Origin: a virus
Virus record (IMG/VR): IMGVR_UViG_3300048835_000760
Coordinates: 1-45,512 of that record
DNA length: 45,512 bases
Strand: one strand, 5' to 3'
In this document: positions 32,058 through 39,752 of the stretch, piece after piece
How the letters are laid out: the number at the start of each line of letters is the position of its first letter
Numbering within the stretch: the stretch's first letter is position 1
Position numbers and translations under genes: made by a program
Notes under the pieces: generated by a model
The model's input: the letters and a program-made list of their open reading frames with translations, nothing else
The model's database searches: none
Told to the model about the DNA's origin: nothing

Positions 32058-32113
32058 TGGTTATAACCACTAAAACCGAATAAGTGGTTGTAGTGGTTAA
32101 GACCTAAGTGGTT
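32058..32113. repeat. AGTGGTT repeat cluster upstream of the portal promoter
   Basis: AGTGGTT occurs three times directly (32083-32089, 32092-32098, 32107-32113) and once inverted (32065-32071). A 12-base palindrome TGGTTATAACCA lies at 32058-32069. The gene-free interval 32009-32460 otherwise holds the late promoter, a terminator, a GTCGG palindrome and AT-rich sequence without a supported gene. Confidence 0.4.
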
Positions 32114-32218
32114 GGGCGTGCAAGCCCTTTATTTATGGGCATTTGTCATATATCTAAGAAAAAAGCCTTTATGCAATTGCAATAACGCCATTGAGCGGGA
32201 CGGTATCTGCGATGCTTC

Positions 32219-32239
32219 AAAAACCCGATGCGGGTTTTT
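32219..32239. terminator. Short strong hairpin between late operon and accessory island
   Basis: AAAACCCG and CGGGTTTT (32220-32227 and 32231-32238) pair around a 3-base loop, with A and T tracts on the two sides. It would insulate the leftward and rightward units. Confidence 0.7.
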
Positions 32240-32395
32240 GTTTTGGGTTTGTTTGCTGAAATTCAGTTAATTAGGTTTTTTTGATTTTTAATGGAATGAA
32301 ATTTTTGAGGGTTTTTTGTTTTAAAAATATGTTATTTAGAATAAGTAAAAATTAGCCTAAACCCCTGTAAAATATAGATATTTGGCGTGTTTAAA

Positions 32396-32419
32396 GGTCG
32401 GAATTTCCGACTTTTTTTT
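32396..32419 (+). repeat. GGTCGGAATTT element, copy 2
   Basis: The palindrome GTCGGAA-T-TTCCGAC (32397-32411) is followed by a run of T residues and then TATCTTTA (32421-32428), a near match to the -7 box. It may be an operator or terminator at the head of the rightward island and is repeated with one change at 27697-27718. Confidence 0.5.
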
Positions 32420-32460
32420 GTATCTTTAAGTTATAATAATAACCCTTAAAACCATACATC

Positions 32461-32901
32461 ATGGAAAAATTGAAAGAGGCGAAAGCCACAAACAACAAGA
32501 AAAGTGCAACCGCTAAAAACGCAACCGCAAAAGCGGAGCAAAAGCCACAAGCACAAGGAGAACCAAAAAAGGAAGATGCAAAAAAAGAAGTTGTGCAAAA
32601 AGCCACAACCACCATTGACCAAATTTTGAACCCTACTGCAGAAAGCAGAGTTAAAAAACTTGAAATCTTTAACAAGTTAGCCGACAAGAAAAACCGCATA
32701 GATACGAAACTTGACGAGTTAACGAGTTTCAGAGTTAGCCAGGACGGAACAGAAGCGAAAATGGAATTTTCTGCAGGTAACGGTTACCGCTTCAAGATTA
32801 GCAACCCTTTAACCATTAACATGCTTTTGGACGTGGTAGAAAAAGAACTTTCAACACTTCAAACGCAAACAGACAAGGAAATTTTAAATTTTCAAATCTA
32901 G
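32461..32901 (+). CDS. Accessory island protein, Lys/Ala-rich N-terminus
   Basis: The first 50 of 146 residues are low-complexity Lys/Ala/Gln, probably disordered. The rest is a compact helical and beta domain (VKKLEIFNKLADKKNRIDTK, then a FSAGNGYRFKI strand). Similar proteins are carried by plasmids and mobile elements of Flavobacteriia, as far as I recall. It is the first rightward gene of the island, with a terminator just after it (32914-32949). The function is unknown. Confidence 0.6.
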   Translation: MEKLKEAKATNNKKSATAKNATAKAEQKPQAQGEPKKEDAKKEVVQKATTTIDQILNPTAESRVKKLEIFNKLADKKNRIDTKLDELTSFRVSQDGTEAKMEFSAGNGYRFKISNPLTINMLLDVVEKELSTLQTQTDKEILNFQI

Positions 32902-32913
32902 TATTAATCAAAG

Positions 32914-32949
32914 AACCCCTAAAGCCGTTGCAGGGCGATAGGGGTTTTT
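32914..32949 (+). terminator. Intrinsic terminator
   Basis: AACCCCTA and TAGGGGTT (32914-32921 and 32939-32946) form an 8-bp stem followed by a short T-tract on the plus strand. Confidence 0.75.
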
Positions 32950-32967
32950 ATAACACATTATAGCATC

Positions 32968-33195
32968 ATGGAAAACAACACTACAAAGAGCCGTAAAACT
33001 AACCCTTTTTTACTTTCCGAGCAAGTTAAAAGCATTCTACAAAAACAGGGTTTTTCGTCAATCTTCAATTATGACGATTATAATTTTTTTAAAGAGCAAT
33101 GCAAAAACGCATTCAATAAAGCGCAAGCCATAGCGGAGAAATTCCGAGCGGAAGCAGAACCACAAAAAAACGATTTCAAAGATTATATTTTTTAA
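32968..33195 (+). CDS. Small accessory island protein
   Basis: The 75-residue, helical protein has a basic N-terminus (TTKSRKTNPFLLSEQVKSIL) and many Lys/Glu. No family is recognised. The following 164 bases (33196-33359) are without a supported gene. Confidence 0.5.
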   Translation: MENNTTKSRKTNPFLLSEQVKSILQKQGFSSIFNYDDYNFFKEQCKNAFNKAQAIAEKFRAEAEPQKNDFKDYIF

Positions 33196-33359
33196 AGGTA
33201 CACGTGAGCGGGGAGGAATTTTGTATAACGGCTTTTGAGGATGCACCCCGATAACAAAAACCTGAAAACGCCTACCGTTGAATATTGGTAAGGAATTAGC
33301 CGACAGGCGAAACGATACACGCTTCAAAACTTTAATTCCAACACTTTAACACAAATATC

Positions 33360-33734
33360 ATGGAAACACAAAGTAAAGAATTAACGCCAGTACAACAGAA
33401 ACGCCAAGCCTTGAGAGAAATTTCAAAAGTGGCTAAAATGATGCTTCAATCCGAAGCGATGGAAGAAGAGAACGTTAACGAAATCGTGATTAATCACTTC
33501 TACACAAACGACACGCACCAAGAATTTAAAAGCTTCAAAGGTTGGATGAAAGCAGGATTTGCAGTAAAGAAAGGTGAAAAGGCTTTTTGTATCTGGGGAA
33601 AGCCAAGAGATAAAAAAGAAACCGACCCCCAAGAGGAAAACGAGGAACAGGGCAAAAAATCTAAATTTTACCCTTTAGCCTACATTTTCAGCAATGCGCA
33701 AGTTGAACCCCTAAAAAAGAAAGAAAGTGCCTAA
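33360..33734 (+). CDS. ArdC N-terminal-like (antirestriction-type) protein
   Basis: The 124-residue protein has the core FKSFKGWMKAGFAVKKGEKA, then FCIWGKPRDK and FYPLAYIFSNAQVE. This matches the single-stranded-DNA-binding N-terminal domain of ArdC-type antirestriction proteins. The metalloprotease-like C-terminal domain is absent, so this is the short form. It overlaps the methyltransferase-like gene by 8 bases, and the pair may protect phage DNA or act in DNA transfer. The origin may be a mobile element. Confidence 0.65.
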   Translation: METQSKELTPVQQKRQALREISKVAKMMLQSEAMEEENVNEIVINHFYTNDTHQEFKSFKGWMKAGFAVKKGEKAFCIWGKPRDKKETDPQEENEEQGKKSKFYPLAYIFSNAQVEPLKKKESA

Positions 33735-34383
33735 AACAAGAGATATACCACAGGATTTGAGGGAATTTAATTCCCTCTTTTCCTTTATAGCAATGCGCCA
33801 CGATGCCGCGCGCGTCTTCGACGATTTTCTAACCCTTGTTATTTGTGTGCTCGCACGACAAACACAAGAGGACTGGTACCTCAGTACCATAAGAAAATAC
33901 AGCGAAGACGAGATAAATAGATTTCCCAAAATGCTGGGCAGTTTGTTCATTATTTATGAAAACGCCCGCAGAGCGGGAGAATGGACAGACCCTCTCGGCT
34001 CTTTTTATGAAGCCATTGCCGGCAACTATAAAAAAAGTGGCCTAGGGCAATTCTTCACTCCTGAAGCGATTTGCACAATGTGCGCCCAAATGATTATTCC
34101 AAAAGGAACTTTCGGAAAGAATATCAACGAACCCACCTGCGGTAGTGGCCGTATGATATTGGCAACCCACATACACGCTCCCGGTAACTACTATGTAGCA
34201 CAGGATATGGACCATATATGCGTGAAAATGACTTGCATAAACTTGGCAATGCACGGCGTAAAGGCAGAAGTCCATCACATGGACACCCTGCAGAATAATA
34301 CGCCTTGGAATAGCTACATAATTAACCACGACTATTGGAAAACAAAAACGCCATTCGTCTATAAAATCAACGAAGGAGATTAA
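33727..34383 (+). CDS. N6-adenine methyltransferase-like protein lacking motif IV
   Basis: The 218-residue protein has the HsdM-type opening GQFFTPE (residues 107-113) and SAM-binding motif I EPTCGSGRMI (135-144), with an acidic pair after motif II (AQDMD, 157-161). The catalytic (N/D)PP(Y/F) motif IV expected further on is not present; the region reads NSYIINHDYW. The protein may bind SAM and DNA without methylating, or may use a different motif. It is translationally coupled to the ArdC-like gene and ends at a strong terminator. Confidence 0.7.
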   Translation: MPKTRDIPQDLREFNSLFSFIAMRHDAARVFDDFLTLVICVLARQTQEDWYLSTIRKYSEDEINRFPKMLGSLFIIYENARRAGEWTDPLGSFYEAIAGNYKKSGLGQFFTPEAICTMCAQMIIPKGTFGKNINEPTCGSGRMILATHIHAPGNYYVAQDMDHICVKMTCINLAMHGVKAEVHHMDTLQNNTPWNSYIINHDYWKTKTPFVYKINEGD

Positions 34384-34407
34384 GATCTCCTTTTAGTTGT
34401 TTTCCTG

Positions 34408-34440
34408 AAACGCCTTACGCTGCAATCGTAAGGCGTTTTT
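34408..34440. terminator. Strong bidirectional terminator
   Basis: A 12-bp stem, AAACGCCTTACG (34408-34419) with CGTAAGGCGTTT (34427-34438), has a 7-base loop and T residues on both sides. It separates the convergent genes ending at 34383 and 34441. Confidence 0.85.
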
Positions 34441-34833
34441 TTATAATCTATCTATAACATTCTTTTGAAAAAAATTTCTTTCTCCAAATTCTTCCTTGCA
34501 CCGTTCATAATGGGAGCGGCTATTAGTGTAATTTTCTCTAGAAGTTAGAAACCATTGACCATCTGGAATATCTTTGTTTAAAACTAAATCCATTCCTAGA
34601 TACTTTTCTCCTTCAGCAAATTGCTTAAGCGCAAGAAAATAATCTTCCGGAAGAACCAGAACATTAATACTTGTATTTTTTCGATACTGTTTTAAAAAGT
34701 TGTCTATTTCAATTACTCGAACCGCATTTTGAAATGCCTCGAAAGACATCGCTGGAGTCATAGGGCGATTGTCTTCATTTAGACAATCATTAAACCCTTT
34801 GAAAATTTTGTGTAGATATTTTTTTTCTGCCAT
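34441..34833 (-). CDS. Unknown accessory protein, divergent from a two-gene unit
   Basis: The product has 130 residues from ATG 34833. A longer frame to 34860 would start upstream of the promoter box. A perfect TAnnTTTG box (TATTTTTG, 34844-34837) lies three bases before the ATG, so the mRNA is probably leaderless. The protein is soluble with mixed charge and several Cys. The gene is divergent from 34914-35680 and shares an operator-like inverted repeat with it. No family is recognised; a regulator or defence-related component is possible. Confidence 0.55.
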   Translation of the reverse strand: MAEKKYLHKIFKGFNDCLNEDNRPMTPAMSFEAFQNAVRVIEIDNFLKQYRKNTSINVLVLPEDYFLALKQFAEGEKYLGMDLVLNKDIPDGQWFLTSRENYTNSRSHYERCKEEFGERNFFQKNVIDRL

Positions 34834-34836
34834 ACC

Positions 34837-34909
34837 CAAAAATACAAAATATGCGCACATCTGTTACATTTTCATTACAATTGTGCGTACAATTTTTTGA
34901 TTATCTTTG
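34837..34909. promoter_or_regulatory. Divergent leaderless promoters with inverted repeat
   Basis: TATTTTTG on the minus strand (34844-34837) ends three bases before the ATG at 34833. TATCTTTG on the plus strand (34902-34909) ends four bases before the ATG at 34914, with ATTG 18 bases upstream. Both mRNAs should start at or next to their start codons. An imperfect inverted repeat, TGCGCACA (34852-34859) with TGTGCGTA (34882-34889), lies between the boxes as a likely shared operator. Confidence 0.6.
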
Positions 34910-34913
34910 AATT

Positions 34914-35333
34914 ATGGAAAAATTTATATTCAACGACAACGAAGTTTCCTTAGATTCAAAAAAATTTAATGATTCTTTATTTTTGGACCAAAAAAAATAT
35001 AAATCTCCATTTCTTATAAAATTAGACCACGAAGAAATAAAGCAAGTTGAAAAATCTTGGCTTGAAAAATTTCAGAAGGATGATTACACTTCTTTTATAC
35101 AACGCTTGATCATTGAACAAAAGGATAAATTTGTAAAAATGGTAGCTAACAAATTCATCCCAGGTTTTGATTCTGAAAAAATTGAAGAATCTTATATTAA
35201 AGAAACTTCAAATTTATTTGATTTTCTTTTAGTCTATGACGAAGAAGTAATTGGTCGCGTCATCGGCAACTTTGATATGGAAGGAAGAGGACAAAATTTA
35301 AACTTTAATTTTACCGGAACACCAGGATTATGA
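34914..35333 (+). CDS. Unknown accessory protein (first of a coupled pair)
   Basis: The 139-residue, Lys/Asp/Phe-rich, mostly helical protein has a C-terminal Gly-rich strand (IGRVIGNFDMEGRG). There is no signal, membrane or catalytic motif. Its stop overlaps the next start (ATGA at 35330-35333), so the two products are probably made in fixed ratio. Base composition is more AT-rich than in the structural genes around it, which suggests separate acquisition. Confidence 0.55.
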   Translation: MEKFIFNDNEVSLDSKKFNDSLFLDQKKYKSPFLIKLDHEEIKQVEKSWLEKFQKDDYTSFIQRLIIEQKDKFVKMVANKFIPGFDSEKIEESYIKETSNLFDFLLVYDEEVIGRVIGNFDMEGRGQNLNFNFTGTPGL

Positions 35334-35680
35334 ATAAACCAGCAGAACACACCCCAATGAAGTATGAATATAACGAAGACGGAAGCCTTCGGTCAATTTC
35401 TGCTGAAATTATTACCGATAGGGTAAGAAGCAAACTTATTGCTCAGGGAACGCATCCCGAAGTAGCTGATTTTGTAGAAGAAAATTTTCTTGCATTAAAT
35501 AGTTTGCATTATTCAGACAACAAAATTAATCCAAATTTTCTGTTTGCAGGAGAAAGAATAACAAAATCTGCAGCTGAAAAAATAGCTTATTTAAGACAAT
35601 TTTTAAAGCCAAACGAAAGCTTGGCTTATATTTTTGAAGGTTGTGATCGGTTTATTGGTCCTCAATTTAAAAAAGAATAA
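35330..35680 (+). CDS. Unknown accessory protein (second of a coupled pair)
   Basis: The 116-residue protein has a flexible N-terminus, a helical central part (ITDRVRSKLIAQGTHPEVAD) and a basic end. It ends two bases from the convergent stop of the terminase gene. It forms a unit with the gene before it and the divergent gene at 34441-34833. The function is unknown. Confidence 0.55.
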   Translation: MNKPAEHTPMKYEYNEDGSLRSISAEIITDRVRSKLIAQGTHPEVADFVEENFLALNSLHYSDNKINPNFLFAGERITKSAAEKIAYLRQFLKPNESLAYIFEGCDRFIGPQFKKE

Positions 35681-35682
35681 CC

Positions 35683-37365
35683 CTACATCCCATCCAGCGC
35701 AGTAATAATAACGCTGCGTTTTCTTTTGGCCATATTTGCCCATTTTTTACGGTACATCAAATACTTAAAGGTATCACCCATATTTGTAGAGTTCATTGGC
35801 AGTTGGAAAAGCGGTAAACCTTCGCTGCTTTTATTTTTATAGATCTGCACACTTCCTTTTTTGTCCCGCTTCTGAAGAATTTTTGTAAGCTCCAGCGACG
35901 ATTTCAATTCACGGCATTGGTAAACGTCTATCAATAATTTCGGCAAGCCTTCCATTTGCCCGGAAAGAACATTTTTCATAAAATAGTATTCCTCACTTTG
36001 GTAAATGGTAGCCTGGTCACGGCTCATTAAATTCACCGTCCAGCCGGTACGGTTTCCGGATGAATCTATTTCAATACAATCCTTCAGTTCTGCAGCCCAC
36101 GAACGGCCACTACTTTCGTATTGGTTCCCGCTCCTGTCGTAATACATATTCAAAACCTTCCGTTTGTGGGGCTTAAAAAACTTTATAAAATGATCACCCA
36201 TTTCGCGCGAGCTCTCCGGCGCCAGTTTATAAATATTCTTCAGACATCTAAATTCCTTGCCGCGCTCCTGGGCAATTACCATACTCAGCATTCGCCCAAA
36301 ATCGATACCGCAATCCAATTCAGCATTGGGATCCAGGTACCGCAAAATATTACAGTTCGCTTCTTCGTGAAGCCCAAGGGAATGATCATAATTTTCATTG
36401 ATACCATCCCTATAAAAATGGTCCTCACTCAATCCGGAATAAAACTTCTCGCCATCTTCCACGCCGCCCTTTATGGAAAGAACGCTTTGCTTGAATTCTT
36501 CCCATCCCAAAGTGTTGAGCAGATCCTTCAACACTTCCGGAGTAAGCACGTCTATATTGGTAAAGGAAGATGCCACAATAAAATAAGAAAGGTTTTTCCG
36601 AACCCGCAACCAGTCAGCGTATAGCCGTGCCCTGGCTCTAATAAGCTTCCTCACTTCCGCTTTATTCTTATTTTTTAAGGCGTTGGCGAGTTTCATTTCA
36701 TTCTGATAGTAAAAGTAGCCGCAGTAATAGGCCACTTTTGCCTGCTCCAAATTCATATTTTTCCGAAGCTCCAGCACCCAAGGATCATCGCCTTTTCCCA
36801 AGTTGGGTAAATCGGTAGTAAAACAGGTACCGCGGTAGTATGCGGAATGCTGGTACATATTGAAACCACGCAATGCCGGCAGGATGATATCCACTTTTGA
36901 CTTGCCAATGTATTTTACTTCATCCGCCCCAATGTATTGGTACGAGTTCCCCGCAAGTCCGGAAACCTCATTTGCGGAACCAATGATGATGGCAGCGCCG
37001 TCGCGATGATAAATTGTTTTTTTCCAGTTTTCTACAGGAATGTAGGGCTTTGCGAAATACTTTGGCGGCGGCTCCCCCTTTACGTAGTCAATGCCATACT
37101 TCCAATCGCGAAACTCTCTCCAGCCGGTTTCCAAACCTGGTACCAAGTTTGTCCTGGCATTTTCATACGTATTACAAAAAAACATCTGCAGACTCCGGGG
37201 CATTTCAATTAAAGCTTCCTGAAAGCGCTCGGCGTGGATTGCGGTCGTTTTACTCGTTCCACGCCCGGCAATTACCTGCAGATCCTTTGGAGCGATGTAC
37301 GCAATAGCCTGGCTAAGCCAATTGGCATAGCGAACTTCTACAAGCGGATCGTTTTTTGTTATCAT
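35683..37365 (-). CDS. terL: Terminase large subunit
   Basis: The 560-residue motor cuts and packages phage DNA into the procapsid. The ATPase has Walker A GRGTSKT at residues 34-40 and Walker B YIGADE ending at 149. The RNase H-like nuclease domain starts with the acidic strand DCGIDFGR (D355), and other acidic residues follow later. It starts four bases inside the gene before it, so the packaging genes are translationally coupled. It ends the packaging operon and is convergent with the accessory island. Confidence 0.9.
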   Translation of the reverse strand: MITKNDPLVEVRYANWLSQAIAYIAPKDLQVIAGRGTSKTTAIHAERFQEALIEMPRSLQMFFCNTYENARTNLVPGLETGWREFRDWKYGIDYVKGEPPPKYFAKPYIPVENWKKTIYHRDGAAIIIGSANEVSGLAGNSYQYIGADEVKYIGKSKVDIILPALRGFNMYQHSAYYRGTCFTTDLPNLGKGDDPWVLELRKNMNLEQAKVAYYCGYFYYQNEMKLANALKNKNKAEVRKLIRARARLYADWLRVRKNLSYFIVASSFTNIDVLTPEVLKDLLNTLGWEEFKQSVLSIKGGVEDGEKFYSGLSEDHFYRDGINENYDHSLGLHEEANCNILRYLDPNAELDCGIDFGRMLSMVIAQERGKEFRCLKNIYKLAPESSREMGDHFIKFFKPHKRKVLNMYYDRSGNQYESSGRSWAAELKDCIEIDSSGNRTGWTVNLMSRDQATIYQSEEYYFMKNVLSGQMEGLPKLLIDVYQCRELKSSLELTKILQKRDKKGSVQIYKNKSSEGLPLFQLPMNSTNMGDTFKYLMYRKKWANMAKRKRSVIITALDGM

Positions 37366-38036
37366 TGTTCCCGGGGATCTTCTTTTTCCTCAAGGAAAAG
37401 TTTCATAGGAAGTACGCCAGCTTCTTCCTGTATTTTTTTGATCACCACTTCGTGCAGCTCTGGGTAGGCTTCCGTCATAGCCTTCAATTCTTTTCGGCTC
37501 ACTGGAGGCAAACCTACATCTTCCGGAAGTTGAGAATAAAGCTTCAATGGACGGCGTGTAAATTCTTCATCAATTCCATCATCATCGGGATAAATTTCTT
37601 TGATGACATCTTTCATATCAATCATCATTTTCTGCACCTTGGCCGCATCTGCCGTATTGGCCGTAAGCATTATGGCCACGGAAAGGTTTTTTTCCATTTT
37701 CTCCAGCAATTCATTCAGCATTGCTTGTTTGCTTGCCGTAGGATCAATATAAAAGAACTCCACGGCCTGATTGTGGAGTTTTGTGGCCAAATACCTAGAA
37801 TAGCCCTCTACGTTCACCAAATAAGAGATAATGGCGTCTTTTGAGCCCCATTTGTCAAAACGCAAACGCATAGCGCGCACTTTGTCCATGGCATCAAGAT
37901 ATTCCACAACTTCCTTGGGCATCGTTTTGCTCTCAAAACCACGCTCCATATATTCGTAAATCTGCTCTATGGAAATATCCTGTATGTCGGGGAATTTACG
38001 TGCCAAACCAAATTCTGTTTTTAATGGCCAGAACAT
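37362..38036 (-). CDS. Packaging-associated protein of unknown function
   Basis: The 224-residue helical protein overlaps both the terminase small-subunit candidate (41 bases) and the large subunit (4 bases). It includes a helical region with WGSKDAIISYLVNVEGYSRY that may bind DNA. It may be an additional terminase component, since Bacteroidota phages often have two genes before terL. I cannot assign a domain. Confidence 0.55.
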   Translation of the reverse strand: MFWPLKTEFGLARKFPDIQDISIEQIYEYMERGFESKTMPKEVVEYLDAMDKVRAMRLRFDKWGSKDAIISYLVNVEGYSRYLATKLHNQAVEFFYIDPTASKQAMLNELLEKMEKNLSVAIMLTANTADAAKVQKMMIDMKDVIKEIYPDDDGIDEEFTRRPLKLYSQLPEDVGLPPVSRKELKAMTEAYPELHEVVIKKIQEEAGVLPMKLFLEEKEDPREQ

Positions 38037-38379
38037 CCTTGGCCTCTTTTATTTTTAGAAAAGTTTGTGCTGCAGTAATGTTTCCGCTTTCGGCAAGTTG
38101 GCGCTGTTTGTCTATCAACAAAAATTCGCTCTGAAGCTTTCCGGCTTGTACAGCGTTCCAAAAATCACTGTCCTTAGTTTCGGCTTGCATTTTAAATTCA
38201 CCGTACTCAAAGCCTAACTGTAGTGCCATTTCACGAAGTGTAAACCCGCAGGCTGCCATCCGCTGAATTAATTCTTCATCGGTGAGCTCTTCGGGTTCCG
38301 GCTTGGATTCCTTTTCAGAAAATTTACTCAAGCTGCCGAAGAATTCGTCTTCGTCATTATTTTTCCATTTTTTAGCCAT
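37996..38379 (-). CDS. Terminase small subunit candidate
   Basis: The 127-residue protein has an HTH-like segment (QRMAACGFTLREMALQLGF) followed by helices, as in TerS proteins that recognise the packaging site. The acidic N-terminus is probably disordered. It lies two genes upstream of terL, overlapping its neighbours on both sides. No packaging site was identified near it. Confidence 0.6.
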   Translation of the reverse strand: MAKKWKNNDEDEFFGSLSKFSEKESKPEPEELTDEELIQRMAACGFTLREMALQLGFEYGEFKMQAETKDSDFWNAVQAGKLQSEFLLIDKQRQLAESGNITAAQTFLKIKEAKDVLAIKNRIWFGT

Positions 38380-38731
38380 AAAAAATTATTAAACACCAAG
38401 CTATTTTACAAAGAATGTGCAAGGCTTGATCCTGATCAATAGTTGTGTAATTTTCACATTTCAGAAAATCAATAATCCAATGAAAAATGAATTCAGCAAA
38501 AGCTAAATAAATATTTTGGGATATAATAAAAACTGCTCCAGCGTGCGTAAGACTATGCGCTGAAAGCCAATAAACCCAAACGTGTTTTACAGGTTTTTGT
38601 CCTTCAGGAATTTTTGAAAAATCCAATGGGCGATTCCTGTTTTTTCCCCTCGCCATTGAATCTATTTGCAAAGGATAATCAGCCACTGCGTGGCCAATAA
38701 TGAAAAGAAACAATAATGTAACAAATTCCAT
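38372..38731 (-). CDS. DUF3307-like membrane protein
   Basis: The product has 119 residues from ATG 38731. A hydrophobic helix with the start LLFLFIIGHAVADYPLQ is followed by HVWVYWLSAHSLTHAGAVF and HWIIDFLKCE, the His/Asp pattern of the DUF3307 family. Three or four membrane helices are expected. These proteins occur in phages as accessory genes; some authors suggest links to host defence, but the function is unknown. It sits between the Tad2-like and packaging genes. Confidence 0.65.
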   Translation of the reverse strand: MEFVTLLFLFIIGHAVADYPLQIDSMARGKNRNRPLDFSKIPEGQKPVKHVWVYWLSAHSLTHAGAVFIISQNIYLAFAEFIFHWIIDFLKCENYTTIDQDQALHILCKIAWCLIIFYG

Positions 38732-38741
38732 AGTCTCAATT

Positions 38742-39050
38742 TTAATCAAGAATTTCCCAATCTGAAGCAAATGAATCTGCAACAGTTGGACTATAACTTG
38801 TAATTGAATTACTTAAACCAACCAACGCAAGTTGATCAGAATAATAGATTGCATCAATTTGCTCTTCCTCAAATGTTTTTAAGAAAAAATCTTTTACCGT
38901 TTGCGGCAAGGATTGCATTTTCGGAACTACTTCTTTTGGAATTTCAGAAGGAACTTGACGAAAAATAAACCGTTTGTCCTGATGCCAGCTTGAGCGTCGA
39001 ACACGTTTTCCATCATTTAATGCTTGAATTACTTTTTTAAATTTTGCCAT
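38742..39050 (-). CDS. tad2: Tad2-like (DUF2829) anti-Thoeris protein
   Basis: The 102-residue protein begins with a helix and the motif DGKRVRRSSWHQDKRFIF, has KMQSLPQTVKDFF and IYYSDQLALV in the middle, and ends PTVADSFASDWEIL. This is the DUF2829 pattern, and the family includes Tad2, which blocks the Thoeris defence by sequestering its cyclic ADP-ribose signal. It lies between the PLD-like and DUF3307 genes on the packaging transcript. Whether it retains ligand binding is not shown by sequence; the match is by motif. Confidence 0.65.
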   Translation of the reverse strand: MAKFKKVIQALNDGKRVRRSSWHQDKRFIFRQVPSEIPKEVVPKMQSLPQTVKDFFLKTFEEEQIDAIYYSDQLALVGLSNSITSYSPTVADSFASDWEILD

Positions 39051-39101
39051 AATTTCGATTTTCTAAATATTTATATCAGTATTCGGAACATTTGTTACGT
39101 T

Positions 39102-39752
39102 TTAGGAAACTTTTGTTCCAGTTTTGGAAATTATTCCATTCAAAGCTTTATACCGGATATCCACTTCAGTAAAAAGTTTCATCCTAAAATCAAACAATCC
39201 CTTGCAGTTGGCAAAGGCGTATTGTTCGTAGTATGCGTTTTCGCTCCAATTGCCGGACCCTTCAATTACAAAATGTCCTTTCTCGGTTTCCAGTAAACAT
39301 ACCTTGGCGTGTACCCAGGCGAACAACACATTTAGGTTCGGATTCTCTTTGGCGCTCGCCGATAGCAGATCTGCTGTTATCGGGTTTCTCTTCAACATCG
39401 TATCGCTCACTAAAAGCGTTATTTGGTCCACAAACCCTTGCCTGTGCAAATCAATTAATGCTGTAATTACCCTTTTATTGATGCTGTACGTAGTGGCGTA
39501 CAGATGCTTTATGGTGGTCTGCTTGCAGATCCACGGAATAAAAGTGAAGGCATTAAACGAATTGTCACTCTGCAGGAAGAAAAACTCTTCCTTTTCCGGC
39601 AGTCTTTTTATGTCTGCCTCCAGCTTGGCAACTTTTTGGTAATGCGCAGCCAGGTATTTTGAAACAAAGCTTCCTGTTTTGGAATCACCGACATTCCCCG
39701 AATCGGCGCCCTCCACAGGAAGATTGAATAATCTATTTCTTGTCGGCTTCAT
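39102..39752 (-). CDS. Phospholipase D-like domain protein
   Basis: The 216-residue protein has one HxK motif (VHAKV, H148 and K150) followed by EGSGNWSENAYYEQ at 164-177, typical of phage PLD-like proteins with a single active-site half. Such proteins dimerise to form one site. The gene lies in the packaging operon, overlapping the coiled-coil gene upstream by 20 bases. Possible roles are nuclease or phosphotransfer steps in maturation or counter-defence. The product is not secreted. Confidence 0.7.
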   Translation of the reverse strand: MKPTRNRLFNLPVEGADSGNVGDSKTGSFVSKYLAAHYQKVAKLEADIKRLPEKEEFFFLQSDNSFNAFTFIPWICKQTTIKHLYATTYSINKRVITALIDLHRQGFVDQITLLVSDTMLKRNPITADLLSASAKENPNLNVLFAWVHAKVCLLETEKGHFVIEGSGNWSENAYYEQYAFANCKGLFDFRMKLFTEVDIRYKALNGIISKTGTKVS

